64,000 nucleotides of DNA. It comes from Todiramphus chloris collaris (Eukaryota; Chordata; Aves; Coraciiformes; Alcedinidae). The DNA is taken from NCBI GenBank assembly GCA_025345505.1, contig JANVCC010000152.1, forward strand, positions 1,559,318-1,623,317, in the 5' to 3' direction. Shown piece by piece: positions 1 through 12,800 of the stretch (its first letter is position 1; each line of letters starts with the position of its first letter). Below the pieces are notes generated by a model. It searched no databases, was not told the DNA's origin, and was given only the letters and a program-made list of their open reading frames with translations. Both the position numbers and the translations under genes were made by a program.

Positions 1-2499
1 CATTCCTGAGTCTATATCAAATTTCATCCTCAAAGTAACGGGGAGAACAATTTGAGCTTTTCAAAGAGAAATGTGCCAGAATATCTTCCTGGCCTCCTTT
101 ATTGTTCTCCAAATGGTTGTCCTCTCCCTTCAGAGACTGCTAATAACATTAACCTCAAGGGGTAGGAGGACAGTGCAGGCGACCTTGTCTTCTTTAAATT
201 TAAAAAGCTCTGGTTTTGAGTGGGTTTTATTGCAAAATACAAAATGTCTTCAAAGATTTCTCTCTAATATTAAGAGCCAATAGTGGCTCCCAGATCCTGC
301 TGTAATTCTTTCTCAGTGGAGCTTCTTCCTTAAAGAAAAGTCTGTATCCTGCACAGTTCTTGAGCATGAGCAGAATGTGCCTACGACTTTTGCTGCAACA
401 GGGACAAGAAGGATCAAGGTTTCTGCAGTGAACAAGTCCTCCTTGAAGGGCACTCAAGGTCCATGCAGGTGGAAGGAGTTTCAGTTGCTCCTAAATGACA
501 GACAGTTGCATTACATTCCTCTTTTTTTTTAACCTGCTTGTAAACTGTCAGTCCCTCCCCTGATGCACCAAACATCCCAGCTGACCTCTCCTCTACTGAA
601 GGCTTGTTGGTTGAACCTCCTTGGAAGAGAATATCGCAGAACCACAAATAGGGAAAATTAGCTAGCAATTTAATGACTGCTGAACTGCTTTCATTCACTG
701 AAGGGTCAAAATGGTGACAGCAAAACAGCTCAGGGAATATTTTTAACTGGTGGGTCTCAGGAGAGATGAGCTTTCTGTCATTGCTACCTCAGACAGGGAG
801 GTGAAGAGCTGAAGTCAATCAGTCACTGATGGCTAGTTCCACCTAGTTCAGGCTTTCGCTTGATATTGTTTTCTTTCATGGTTTGCTTTAGGTTGTAGTG
901 GAAGTATTAAGATGATCTAGTGACATCCTGCTGTCTCTGACCTACTCTCACTTCAAATATGTCATTTGTGAGCTGCAAGGTCATATGAGGCCTTCAGGGA
1001 AATCTCTGAGGAGTATGTCTTCTTTACCTTCATCAGCTACCAGCAATGATCAGCTACCTCCATCTCTTGCTTTGCTCTGGTGAGAAATAGGAGAAGGTAC
1101 TCTTCCCTGTCCCATGCAGTGCTCAGTGCTGAATCAAAGGGCTATGAGATCATGGCTGCTTCATCATTAGCTGCTCTGAACAGTCTTGACAACATGGAGA
1201 CAATATCTGAAGCTTGGCAGGCTGCTGTGGTCTGGAAGTACATCAGTTGATGTCTACCACTCCGTATTCTGCAACAAGCCTTGGGGGAGGAGAAGAAGCA
1301 GGGAGATATGCTCTCTTCCCTAGAGAAAGACATTTCCTCTAGAGGAAGGGGGAAAGTCTCTCTTTTCAGAAACTTGTGTTTAGAGGATACTGTGTATGAA
1401 AGAGGAACTTCAGTCTGAGCAAAGGAACTTTCTTCTCTGGGACTCAAACAGACTGTTATGGCTGTGGCAGTTGTGATGGACTTCTTTCAAAAGCAATGAA
1501 GTCTTTGACAAGCTCTCCTGGGTTCACATAAGCATTGCAAGGGTACATCCGAGTACACTTTTGAATGGCCCAGTCCTCAAGAACAGCCAAATTCATAAGC
1601 AGCAACAAGGGTTAATTTAACCTCTGCAGCACAGAATCACAGAAAAGTGTCTTAAAAATGCGGCCTTTGTTTTTAGAACACAGAAAGACCAAATAAGCAG
1701 GGGTAACAGCATTTTCCCTTTCCTTGAAGTAAAACACAGGAGTTTTCATTAATGTTGACTGTACTCCCCTAGTTAACTAGAGTACTGTACTAAAAACATT
1801 GCAGGTCCCATGAATAGACACCCAGAGACAAAACTCTTAGTTAAACTTACTCCTATAGGCCAGTCACTTCAACTCTTCCTCCCCCATCAATAAAACAGAG
1901 CATCCTGTTGCTTGGGTGCCTTAAAATCCAGCGAGAATAAGTATTGCAGAACTGCTATGAAAGGCACATAAGGGCTTTACAGATTTATAGTAAAAGAAGA
2001 AAAGAAGCAATGCTGGTCTGAAAAGACATAACACTTGAAGGGAGCACTTCCTAGGGCTGTGCTTAGCAGTATGTGCTGCATATGTTTCTGTGCCTCTCCA
2101 CTGCTGATTTTATTTAGATTGTTTTCTGAAGAGATGAGTTCTTCATTTAGTCCTCTGCCTATGCCAGCTACATATGGACTCATTCTGAAAAAATAGGTGA
2201 TTTCTTCATCTCACTCTTTAATTCCCAGGCACACAGGATTTACTGCTACCAACAGCTCTTCTTCTTCAAAAGTGTGGCAGCAAATTTGGCGTAACAAACT
2301 GTATGTAGACTGCAAAACCACACCCACAAAGTGCTAGTAAAGAAACTCAGATAAAGGATTTGGTGTTAGCAAGCCTGTGATTTGGGCAGTACAAGCTCAC
2401 GGCTCAGACAGGCAAATAGTCTGAAATGCCTTCGAACCACACCACACTTGGATCCAAGCTGGTACTTCAGTCGCCAGAGAGCGAAGCAACGAGCAGGGT
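1..2499. other. Unassigned flank downstream of PANX1
   Basis: No exon, RNA gene or repeat could be supported. In human the next genes on this side are IZUMO1R and GPR83; neither is visible. Short open frames here lack family features and splice support. Confidence 0.6.
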
Positions 2500-4103
2500 G
2501 CGTGGCAGGGCTCAGCCATGGTTTGCACGGGGCAGAAGGCAGAGACCTCTGCACTCGCCACCATGGATATGGGAACCTGGGCAGAGCTCCCATGGAAACA
2601 TGCGGCTGTCCAGCTCGCAGGCTGTGAGGATTGCCTGAGACTGGCACTGGCAGCGAGTGGCAGCTCTGATAGCTGCTGTGTCTGTTGTGAGCAGGTGGAT
2701 GATCTGCTCAGTATGGCGGCAGAACTACATGAGAAGGTGGGGAGGTTAAAGACTATCAGGGAGTGTGAGAGGGAGATGGATTTGTGGAGCCACTCCCTGC
2801 GACAGAGTGTGGAGGCCTCACAAGAAGCAGAGGGTCCCCTCCGCTCTTGCCACCAGGCAGAAGGAGGGGACCAAAGTGATGGGGGTGAATGGAAACAGGT
2901 CCCTGCTTGGGGAGGCTGGTGAATCCCCTCCTGGCCTCCCTCACCTTCCCAGCTTCTCTTGCAGACAGGTATGGACCCCTGCAGGAGGAACTGACTGATG
3001 GAGGGGTGGATTGTTCACCGAGGCCAGAAGTATCACCAAGACCAAGTCTCCCAAGTCAAAGCTTCAAAACTGGCTCCAAAACCAAAACCAGATGAGTCAT
3101 TATCGTGGGTGACTCCCTTCTGAGGGGGATGGAGAGACCAATATGCTGTTCAGAACCTGCTTAATAGGGAAAGCTGTTAATAGGAACAACCAGGTGATCA
3201 CGACCTGTCAGGATGGGTTTATGAAGGGCAGGTCCTCTTTAACAAACCTTATCTCCTTCTATGACAAGGTGACCTGTTTGTTGGATGAGATGGCTGTGGA
3301 TCTTGACTTTAGTAAAGTATTTGACACTGTTTCCCACAGTGTTCTATTAGAGAAATTGACTGCTCTTGGCTTGGATGGGCATACGTTTTCCTGTGTGAAA
3401 AATTGGTTAGATGGATGAGTCCAAAGAGTTGTGGTCAATGGAGTTAAATCCAGTTGGCTGCCAGTCACGAGTGGTGTCCCCCAGGGCTCAGTACTGGGGC
3501 CACTCCTGTTTAATATCTTCATTAATGATCTGTATGAGGGGATAGAGTGCAGCCTTGGTAAATGTGCAGATGACACCAAGCTAGGTGGAAGTGTTGATCT
3601 GCTTGAGGGTAGGGAAGATCTACAGAGGGATCTAGATGGGCTGGGTCGCTGGGCCAAGGCCAATTCCATGAGTTTCAATAAGGCCAAATGGCAGGTCCTG
3701 CACTTGGGCCACGACAACCCCCAGCAGCACTACAGGCTTGGGGAGGAGTGGCTGGAGACCTGCCAGGCAGAGGATGACCTAGGGGTGCTGATTGACAGCC
3801 ACCTGAACATGAGCCAGCAGCGTGCCCAGGTGGCCAAGCAGGCCAATGGCATCCTGGCCTGGATCAGGAACAGTGTGGTCAGCAGGAGCAGGGAGGTGAT
3901 CATTCCTCTGTACTCAGCTTTGGTGAGGCTGCAGCTCAAATACTGTGTCCAGTTTTTGGCCCCTCTCTACAAGAAGGACATTGAGGTGCTGGAGAGGGTA
4001 CAGAGGTGGGCTACAAAGCTAGTAAAGGGTTTGGAGCATGTCTCATATGAGGAGGCGCTGAGAGATCTGGGGCTGTTTAGCCTTGAGAAAAGAAGTGCCA
4101 CTA
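2500..4103 (+). mobile_element. CR1 LINE copy, internally deleted and 3'-truncated
   Basis: CR1 is the main avian non-LTR retrotransposon. At 2650-2800 a frame holds a Cys-rich segment (CCVCCEQ) followed by a coil-like stretch, matching the copy at 46.5 kb and probably the CR1 ORF1 start. From about 3180 a reverse-transcriptase frame is clear: DGFMKGRSSLTNLISF, VDLDFSKVFDTVSHS, and [20 protein letters not shown]. It is split by an in-frame TGA at 3416-3418. The catalytic segment reads CADDTKLGG at 3563-3589, where FADD is usual. The endonuclease and N-terminal RT are absent, and homology stops near 4103 without the normal 3' end. Inactive. Confidence 0.9.
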
Positions 4104-4474
4104 AAATATAAGTCGACTTGACCTGGGCAGTTGCAGAAACACATCTTAACACAGCCAGATACAGCTGAAAAGCAAAAATGTGCTGAGACTGTGGCAAATT
4201 TTTAGATGGTAACTCGCCTATCAGACAGGTTATCACGTGCTGATGTTTTCTCAAGAGCTTTTTAAAAGTTAAATAGATTTTGAACCAAGTCATGTTGCTC
4301 TGACAATTTTATGAGAACAAAAATTAAAAGAACACCATTATAACTACTGTCCAAAAAGTTTGCTCAGGGTTTAGCATCAGATCAGACATATTGCACTATG
4401 GGTTTTCAGATGGCCACATGCAACTGTTCCTGGAATTTTCAGTCACTTAGCCTGCTGTAGTTCATAAAACTCAT

Positions 4475-4480
4475 TTTATT
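4475..4480 (-). terminator. PANX1: Candidate PANX1 polyadenylation signal
   Basis: Canonical AATAAA on the minus strand, about 2.26 kb downstream of the PANX1 stop and just before the CR1 copy at 2500-4103. The assignment rests on position only. Confidence 0.3.
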
Positions 4481-6735
4481 TAAATAACCAGGAAGAATTG
4501 ATACATATTTTATCGAGCACTTTAAAAGACAACAAGAGATTCTCTGCAGCAAGTCATATTTTTAAATACAAAAGGGGAATTAGTAAAAAGTTAGGTTCAT
4601 ATCCAACACGAAACATGAACAAGTTGCTTTCAGGAGTTTTGAGTTTTAAAGACTGAGAACTCTACTTACTTTAAACAGTTCAAACACATCAACATCACAA
4701 AATCTTAGTATTGCACTATAGCTCCTCGTTTAAAACACACCTATGCACAATGTGCATCTGCATTACCCCCATGCAAAGGACCATCAGCAACACATCAGCA
4801 CAGCCAGGCAGAAACAATCTAGAAAAGGTCAGAAGCATTGTAGGTGTTCTGGGAGAAGTACGGCAGTAAACTTGAGCAGCTTGCATCACTGGTAACCAAC
4901 ACAAGCCCTTTTTCTTGCTGATAATGCAACAGACACTAGGACTGCAGCTGTGCTACTGTCCTATGCAGAGGTAGCATGACTTTCTTTTAAATAAGGCTTG
5001 TCTTAGATGAAAGCCATATAATAACTGAAGAGTTCTTGTAATGCTGGCCCAAAGTACATAGTATGGCAGCACTTTGGGATCCACCCGTTTAACAACAGCT
5101 TCCAAATTCAAGCAGGTGTACTATCTCTTTGAAATCTGCTGCAGCACATAAACCGTTCTGTGTGAAGATGGCAACACCAATTACTTCTTTTCCCCCCCTC
5201 ACCCTGAGCCATATGGAGAATGCTAACAGTCAACAACACAACAGCAGGTGACAGAGATGAACTAGAAAAGGGAAGTCCTACCTAGTTATAAAAGAGGCCC
5301 TACTTTGTCTAAAAAGACTAGTTGGAAGAGGTGATAGGCAAAACATTTCAGTTATATGGACTATATGCAAAAAAAGTGAGCATATAATGTTTGTAAAAGA
5401 TACACACTGTTGTTGTGATGCTTAAACCCCCACCCACCTCACCTTGTATCATTCAAGACAAAGGTCATTTTAATGTTCACTGAAGGTCCTGGGCAGGGGG
5501 TATGACATTAAAGCTGAATGCTACACTCCCAAAACAGTCCAATAACAAACCAGGACAGGTTTCCAATTTACTAAAGCTTCTTCTTTTGTCTGTTCCAATC
5601 CACACCAACATCTTATTTTTAATCAAATTTAAGGTACAAGGTGTGTGGAGAGAATAACCTTTTGTCATATTTACATGTATCTCACTTTGGCTATGGGGTG
5701 CTTGGCTCTGCTGAGGCACTCAGGTGCTACTGGAATACAATAAAAATACTGTCTTCTCAAGTGGGCTTTGGAAAACAGCACAACTAATATTGCATTTGAT
5801 ATTACAAACACGTTGAAGCAATTCCACATGTATAAACATTACAAAAAAACCTTCCACAATCCATTACAAAAGTGGAACCAACTTCACTGATCTGCACTCC
5901 AAACTCCAAGGTGGATTTGCTAGTCACTAAGACCAAAACAACTGAGAAATAGAAATTAAACTAACATTTAGCTTACATATAATTACATTTTGTAATTTAA
6001 AAAAAGTGTTAAGACATTATTAATTTATGAATACACCGAAAATTCAAAATCCCTAACATTTACAGTAACACCTCATACTAAGCCTGTCTGTAGTTTCTTT
6101 CCCATCAGTGCCAAGTAATTAATCCCAGCCATCAACGTTGAGATGGCTAACAAGGACATCTCAGGCTGAACAGAGCAACCTCTATTCTTCTGGTGAAGAC
6201 ACAGCCAATACCAATGGCCATCCACCACCTATTACACACAAACAAGGCTTATTAAAAAAAAAAAAATCCTCCCCCACCTTTCCAGGGAAAATAGTCCCAA
6301 GATGCCACAATTAAAATCCAGAATGGAGACGGTCGCTCCCAGCAAAGCAACACAGAATGCAACATGGCCATCTGTTTTTGTTACCTACAGGGTTATGGGA
6401 ACCATCCTCGTAGAGTACAGTGCTGTCTCTTCCCTGCTACCAGCTTTAGTTGAATTCAGTGCATGTCACTTGTTACTCATGATAGAAATCTTCTGTTCTT
6501 GTTCCACGTGTGTTCTTTTTATGTAAATAAATAATGGAAGTCTACAACATGCCTTTTCATGCACATGATTGCTGATTATTATACACGTAGTCTGTAAACC
6601 AGTTTTGCCTCTGAGAAATTGTCAGGCTATTAAGACAGTTGCATTCAAAGAGCAGCACCTCGTGTCGAGCGCAGTGAAGGTGTAGAAGAAGCCCTCCTGC
6701 AGTACGAAGCTCCTGCCTGCTGCAGCAGGGAAGCA
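4475..6735 (-). other. PANX1: Probable PANX1 3' UTR and flank
   Basis: AT-rich, apparently repeat-free sequence after the PANX1 stop. The first AATAAA hexamer I see on the minus strand is at 4480-4475, about 2.26 kb after the stop. ATTAAA variants occur earlier, for example near 5468 and 5615. No other reading frame here looks coding. UTR extent is inference. Confidence 0.4.
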
Positions 6736-6821
6736 TCAACATGTAGAATCTATAAGTCTTTGTCGAAGTTTTTTATCTTCTCTCGGACTCGTATTGCCAC
6801 TTGCATCATGGTCTGTCAAAA
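6736..6821 (-). CDS. PANX1: PANX1 coding exon 5 (short terminal exon)
   Basis: A short exon, easily missed. After acceptor TCTCTTTAG it reads in phase from exon 4 (CAA G|TT TTG ACA) to give [20 protein letters not shown] followed by QRLIDSTC and TGA at 6738-6736. Human ends RQRLLDSSC, so the terminal motif is conserved while the preceding linker is divergent. The phase match and terminal motif make this the genuine last coding exon. Confidence 0.93.
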
Positions 6822-9800
6822 CTAAAGAGAAAGTAAACCTTTAGAGGTCAAAGGGCCATCAAACCAGTCAACATATTCTCGCTTACAAAGGAAGAGTTCC
6901 TTCTGCCACCAAGACAGCGGTCCAAGGGTGGCTGTCCTGTGCTCCAGCTGCACCCCCACCATCCAGATGTGGCACCCAGTGGCAGGATGCCCTGCAGCCT
7001 CGCCTGGCCTTACGGTCCAGAGTCAGCACCTACCACTGATCAGTTAACACGGTTACTAATTAAAACATGCTGATGCCACTAGTGACAGAGAAAAGACGAT
7101 GAGCCACAAGTGAAGCTTTGCTGAGGAGCAGTGAAGTCTGCAACTGCACCCAGGCAGAAGGAGAGGGCTGCACCAGCTGGACCTGGCCGTGAAATAGCAG
7201 CTTCCTTCTGCAATGCATTTTAACAGAGCCCCAAGCATGAGGGTTCTTTGCACTGGAGAAAACCAATTTTTTGAAGTGTTTTTGTGAGATGAAAACAGTC
7301 TCAAAAGTTCTGCTTTCAGATAAAAATGAGTAAGATTTTCTATTAGCTTTTTCAGCTCCTTGAGCACCTTGGGCTCTTAAAATCTCCTTTCAAAACCCAC
7401 CCACCTTTCATTTCAAAAAGGGCCACATTTAAGAGGAAACCTTTTTGTCAGAATTATGTGAAATGTCTGTACTAGAGCTGGCTGCCAGAGGTGCTGCTTC
7501 TAGTTTAAAAATAATTCTGCTTGTTCATTCTGAATTCCCATGTTGTACAAACTGACTTCTCCAAACCTCGGCCTACCAGAACTGCTTGACCACAAGGTAC
7601 AGACAAATGGTTACACTCTGGGTGCTGCTGCTTCTCTTTTATTAAGCAGAGCTTAATGAAAAGAGCTTTCTGAAGAGAAAGGAAATGTTTGGGTTTTTTT
7701 TTTTGTCCCCCGCCTTTGAAACATTTCTTTAACTTACCCTTAGCACTGTGCTCGCCTACTCTCAGGTCAGCTACTAAATGTTTTAAAGCATTGCCACTTC
7801 CATGAATGAAAGACTTTGTGAAGAGACAGACCAGAGTTTGAACTACTTCATTCAGAGGATGCAGGCCCTGGTGTTCTGCTGCTTCTGTGAGGACAGCTGC
7901 AACAGTGGCCATACGCATATCAAAGGGGAAGAAATCTCTTCCATCCTTTCATGCCTCTCCCTGGATATTCGACTGATCTGTTTCTGCACTTAAGGAGGGG
8001 ATTGGAATCATATTTAAGATATGCCACATGTTTTAGCACAGAATCTAAGCTACATTTCATATAATAGCAACTGCTCAGCGAAAATCATGTCTGGGAACTG
8101 AAGGAAATATTCCGAGAACAGCTGCACCAAGCCAGATCAACTCAGACCATTTTGGCACTTTACATTCAATCTTCCTTTCTCCCTGCATAAGAAGGAACAG
8201 GAGTATGTTCACTGTCCCCAGTCCCACTTCCTTTCTTTTGTCATTTTCTGTTCCTCCACCAGCAGCACTTCTGAGCATCAGACTTATTTTTATATTCATC
8301 TAAGATTTCTGCCAAAGCCTGAAGCCTGAATGAAAAGCAGAAGCAGCAGTTACTGCTCTTTTGAGCAAACCTCTGAAAAACAAATGTTGTGAAACCATCA
8401 GCTTTCTCATTGGAACTTTTCACGCACAATCTATTGTAGACCAGTCTTGACCCCTTCTACTGTGCAGGTGGTCTTAAGGAGTTCAAGTTCAGTCAGCTGA
8501 AACCTCTTAGCACTACAGCAGAGATGTCAGCAAGGACCACCAACTTAACAGACACTTCAGCATCTAGCCTGTGGCACTGACTTGCACCATCACAATCTGC
8601 TGGCATGTATGTGAAATTATAGCAGTTACGCTGCAGACAATATAGCAAGGTCTAAGCAGGTCCATTTTCTTGCATCAAACGTTAAAATGTTTTTGGTAGG
8701 AATACACATTTAGATGGAACTTGCTTTGTTTTGCATGAATGAATTTTTGGTTTAATGGATACCTTCTCTCTCTATACCAGCAGGTTTGAATGTGGTGTTT
8801 TTGTGATGTTTCTTTGATTTTTCTTTTTAAAGAAAGAGCAGGTCACTTTACCTTGTAGTTCTGTTGCATTTTTTTCCAGTTCATCTGCAGTTGTTTCTTC
8901 AGGCTTCTCCAACACAGCTGTCCCTGGCTTCCCATCTATGGTATCTGTCTTAATAGTACCAAGGTTTACCAAAAGTTGCATGACATCAAACTTCTCAGAA
9001 GCTGCAATGTTCTCCAGCACTTTGAGGCATTTAAATGATTTAAGCTCGCTCACATTTTCCTCAAGAAAGAGGAGGTAAAGGCTTAAGTCATCAAAACACT
9101 TTGACTTAAGTTTCAGAACATCAAAAGTTGGTAGGATTTCATACACTTTGAGAATACCCGAATTCCACCTCCACGGAACGAACATTGCATACACTACCAG
9201 TGGCATCACTAGAAGATAGACGAGCAGGTTAATATAGCTGAGTACCTTGAATACACCAACAGCAATAAGCTTGCACTGAACCACTTCTGGAACAGTTGTG
9301 TCATTCTTTAAGATCCCAGTTTTGATAGTACAGAGAAACTCATCACTCAAAGATGAGAGGCTAATGTAGTAGCCCAGGTAGAGGCATGCAATGAAAATAA
9401 TTACTAGGGTGAGTAAACGGCAGATAACGTATTTAATTATTAAGCATCTGGAATTCTTCTTCGTCTTCAGGTACTGCTCCACAATTGGATATTTAAAGTG
9501 GCTTTCAGATATTTCCCACAAACTGAAAGAGAGAGAAAAAAAACCCAAATCACACAGATTATGTGCTGTAGCTTTCACTTACCTCAAATTTCAAAGAAAG
9601 CTAGTACTCTAAAATAGACACAAGACTGAAATCTCTCTTATTGGAGTAAATCAAGGGTAGTTTTATTGAAGTCAATAAAAAAAAAATCAACAGAACAGCA
9701 TTCTTCATTGGAAGAAGATTTTCACTCTAATACAGAAAACACACGTAAGAGGCAAAAGAGCTCAAACACTAGAGCAGATTGCTCAAACACTGGAAAATGG

Positions 9801-12800
9801 AAAAAAAAGTTTTGCCCCTGAAGCAAAAAAATATTATTTTACAAAACAAAACAGGTATAGTAAGAAAAGCAGACTTGATGAACACTTGTTTGATAATAGC
9901 ACACTGGAAGGCTTTTTACTTGTCAAGACCAAACCCCACGTTTTAAAGGCAGACCTAAATCCCCATTGCAGTGCTTATATCCCCACATGCAAAGAGAAAC
10001 GGGTACCCTGATCTAGGATAAAGCAGAAATTGGATCTGGTTAGAACACTGCAGCAGTTTGATCAGGGCTGGAGGGAGGGGATTGCTGTTGTTAGTTTTGG
10101 TGTTTGGCTTTTTATTGGGGGTTTGTTTTGTTGGTTGTTTTTCTTTAAACAGAAGTTTTGCAGACCTAGATCTGAAAGGCAGGGGATGACAGGTAAAAGG
10201 CTTTGCTCATAGCATGCAAGAAGCTGTCAAGAATACTGAGAACTGAGGACTGCAGCCATCCCCATTTTCTTATGCTGTGGGAAAACTAATTAACACCTAC
10301 TACAATCGAAGAAATCAGGACATCTCAGGTGATTACTAATCTGAAGAGCTCATCAAATATCTTCTTTGAAAAAAGAAAGATATAAGTTCCATCTCCAAGT
10401 GCCCACAGTAATTATTTCAGATATCTCCTTTTTTTTTTTTTCTAAACCAAAAATAAAAGTGTGTCAGGTCACCATTCAAGCCTTTGCAATAAATTTCTAT
10501 GAGACTGCAAGTGTCACACCTGTTAAGATCTTAAGGAAAAGAGCAAAGAAAGCCAAGCCCCAACATCTTACCTCTGTGTCAAGTTCTCACTAACGGTTGG
10601 AACCAAGTCAGTAGGGTCCCTGAGGTCTCCGCTGCGGATGCTATTAGCAGCTTTGATTGCCCTGTTATAGGCTTTGTCAAGTTCTTCCATAATAAATTTC
10701 AAGTCTGAAGAAAGGTGAGGTGCTGCAGTGAAGCGCCAGAACAAACATGGTAGATACAGCAGGATAGCAACGAGCAGGAGGATGTATGGAAAGAACTGAA
10801 GGAAGAAAAAAAATTCAGGTTAGGCTCCATCTGTACATAAGGTAAGTCAGACAGTCACTGTAATTCCCTGTAAGTCTACTGAATTCCCTATGAGCCTATT
10901 AAACTCCCTATAATTTAATTAAATGCTTTTAGTAAAACCCATTTTGTGGTTACTGGGGATATGCAGGGAAGCACAATCACTTTTCAGACAAGCTCCAGTA
11001 ACCTTGCTGCCAACCAAGAACAAAAAAAAAAAAGAAAAGAAAAAAAAAGTCAGAATACAGTTGCCATAATCCTGATAACATTTTCATTGCATATTCAGAA
11101 CTGCACTGCTGGAGCTGAAATTGAGAGAGACAGCATTAACCCAGGGAACAACAAATAGCAAAGGCAACTAAAGAAGCTATCAGAGAGGCTGACTGAAAGA
11201 AGAGGGCAGTGTCACAGAACTCTGCCTCCGACACGTGTCACCACTGTTCATAGCAACTAAAATGCACCAAACGCCAGCAAAATCTCTCTTGGTCTCAATT
11301 AGATGTCAGGAGGTTAATGAATACTATCCTGAGCTGCATCGGAAGAAGCATGGCAAGCAGGTCAAGGGAGGTGATTCTGCCCCTCTGCTCTGGTGAGACC
11401 CCAAGTGAAGTACTGCATCCAGCTCTGGAGTCCTCAGTACAGGAAATAAATGGACCTCTTGGAGCAGGTCCAGAGGGGGGCCACAATAATGATCAGAGGG
11501 CTGGAACATCTCTCCTAGGAAGAAAGGCTAAGACAGATGGGGTTGTTCAACCTGGAGAAGAGGAGGCTCTGGGTAGACCTTATCGTGGCCTTTCAGGACT
11601 GAAAGAGGGCCTATAAGAAAGATGGGGACAATCATTTTAGAAGGGCCTGTTGCGATAGGACAAGGGGCAATGGTCTTAAAGTAAAAGAGGGTAGATTCAG
11701 ACTACATACATGGAAGAAATTTTTTACAGTGAGGGTAGTGAGACAATGGCTCAGGTTGCCCAGAGAGGTTGTAGATGCCTTATCCCTGAAAACATTCAAG
11801 GTCAGGTTGAATGGGGCTCTGAGCAACCTGATCTAGATGATGTCCCTGCTCATTGCAGGTGGATTGGACTAGATCACCTTTAAAGGTCTCTTACAATCCA
11901 AAATATTCTATGGTTCTATGAATAGATCCTTTATAGCACTGCATCTGCCTGCAAATACACACAGTCTGTTCAGAGTATGTGACATACTAAGAGTATGTGT
12001 GACAGAGTGTGTGACGCTAAAGGATTTAAGTGTGGTTGTAATATTTAAGGGTATTTAAATATTTTTAGGTAACTCCTAAATGAAACCCAGCTCATGGCAT
12101 CAGAATAGTCTGGTGTTAATGTGGTGCTGAGCAGCCAGCCACAGTCCCCACCACATGTGGAAAGGGCTGAAGCAGGTATAAAATATAACAGCTTGAAGTC
12201 TTTCTGTCTTTCTTCTAGTCATCAACAAGCAGCAGCATTTCACCAAGAGATTTCATCTCTAATTTTCTCCAGATAACAGGTATTTTCTATCTACTTACAT
12301 TCAAGGTGTACATTCATATGTAACTTTATCCTTACAGAGACATGATGTAAGATCTGGTTAGAGAAGCAGTTAGTTAACAGAATGTACTGCAAATTTGGCT
12401 AACCTCTAACCTGTTACATTCATGTTTTGATACTTAGTACACGTAACTCAAATCCAGCCTCAGTTCCTAAGGAATTTTAAATTAGTTGCAGTGAACAAAT
12501 TTAAAACTGAGTTAAGGCATCTTAAATGTTACAGCCATGCACGCTTCCACATTCAGTGAAAAAGCCAATGGAGAATTTTAGACGAAACTTGGACTGAAGT
12601 CATGAATCAGTGCAAGTGGAACAGCTCCACTTCACAGCTGTAGATATTTAACAAGAGGAGAATCTGGACCTTATGTTAATATGTTAACTTGTGTCTGCAT
12701 TAATCAATTGATTTTTGAATGCACAAAATGAATAATTTGATGCTATTGGACATTTTATCCAGGAAAGCCACTTCTAATATCACCTACCATTACAGCAAAA

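Noticed and set aside
1631..1650. ACAGAATCACAGAAAAG as a CR1 3' end
   Set aside because: Only the terminal-like motif is present. No adjoining CR1 body on either side.
1..2300. IZUMO1R or GPR83, expected next to PANX1
   Set aside because: No folate-receptor-like cysteine pattern or seven-helix frame is visible in either strand.
3143..4111. Reverse-transcriptase frames as a host gene
   Set aside because: They are CR1 LINE remnants with a stop, deletions and an altered catalytic segment.
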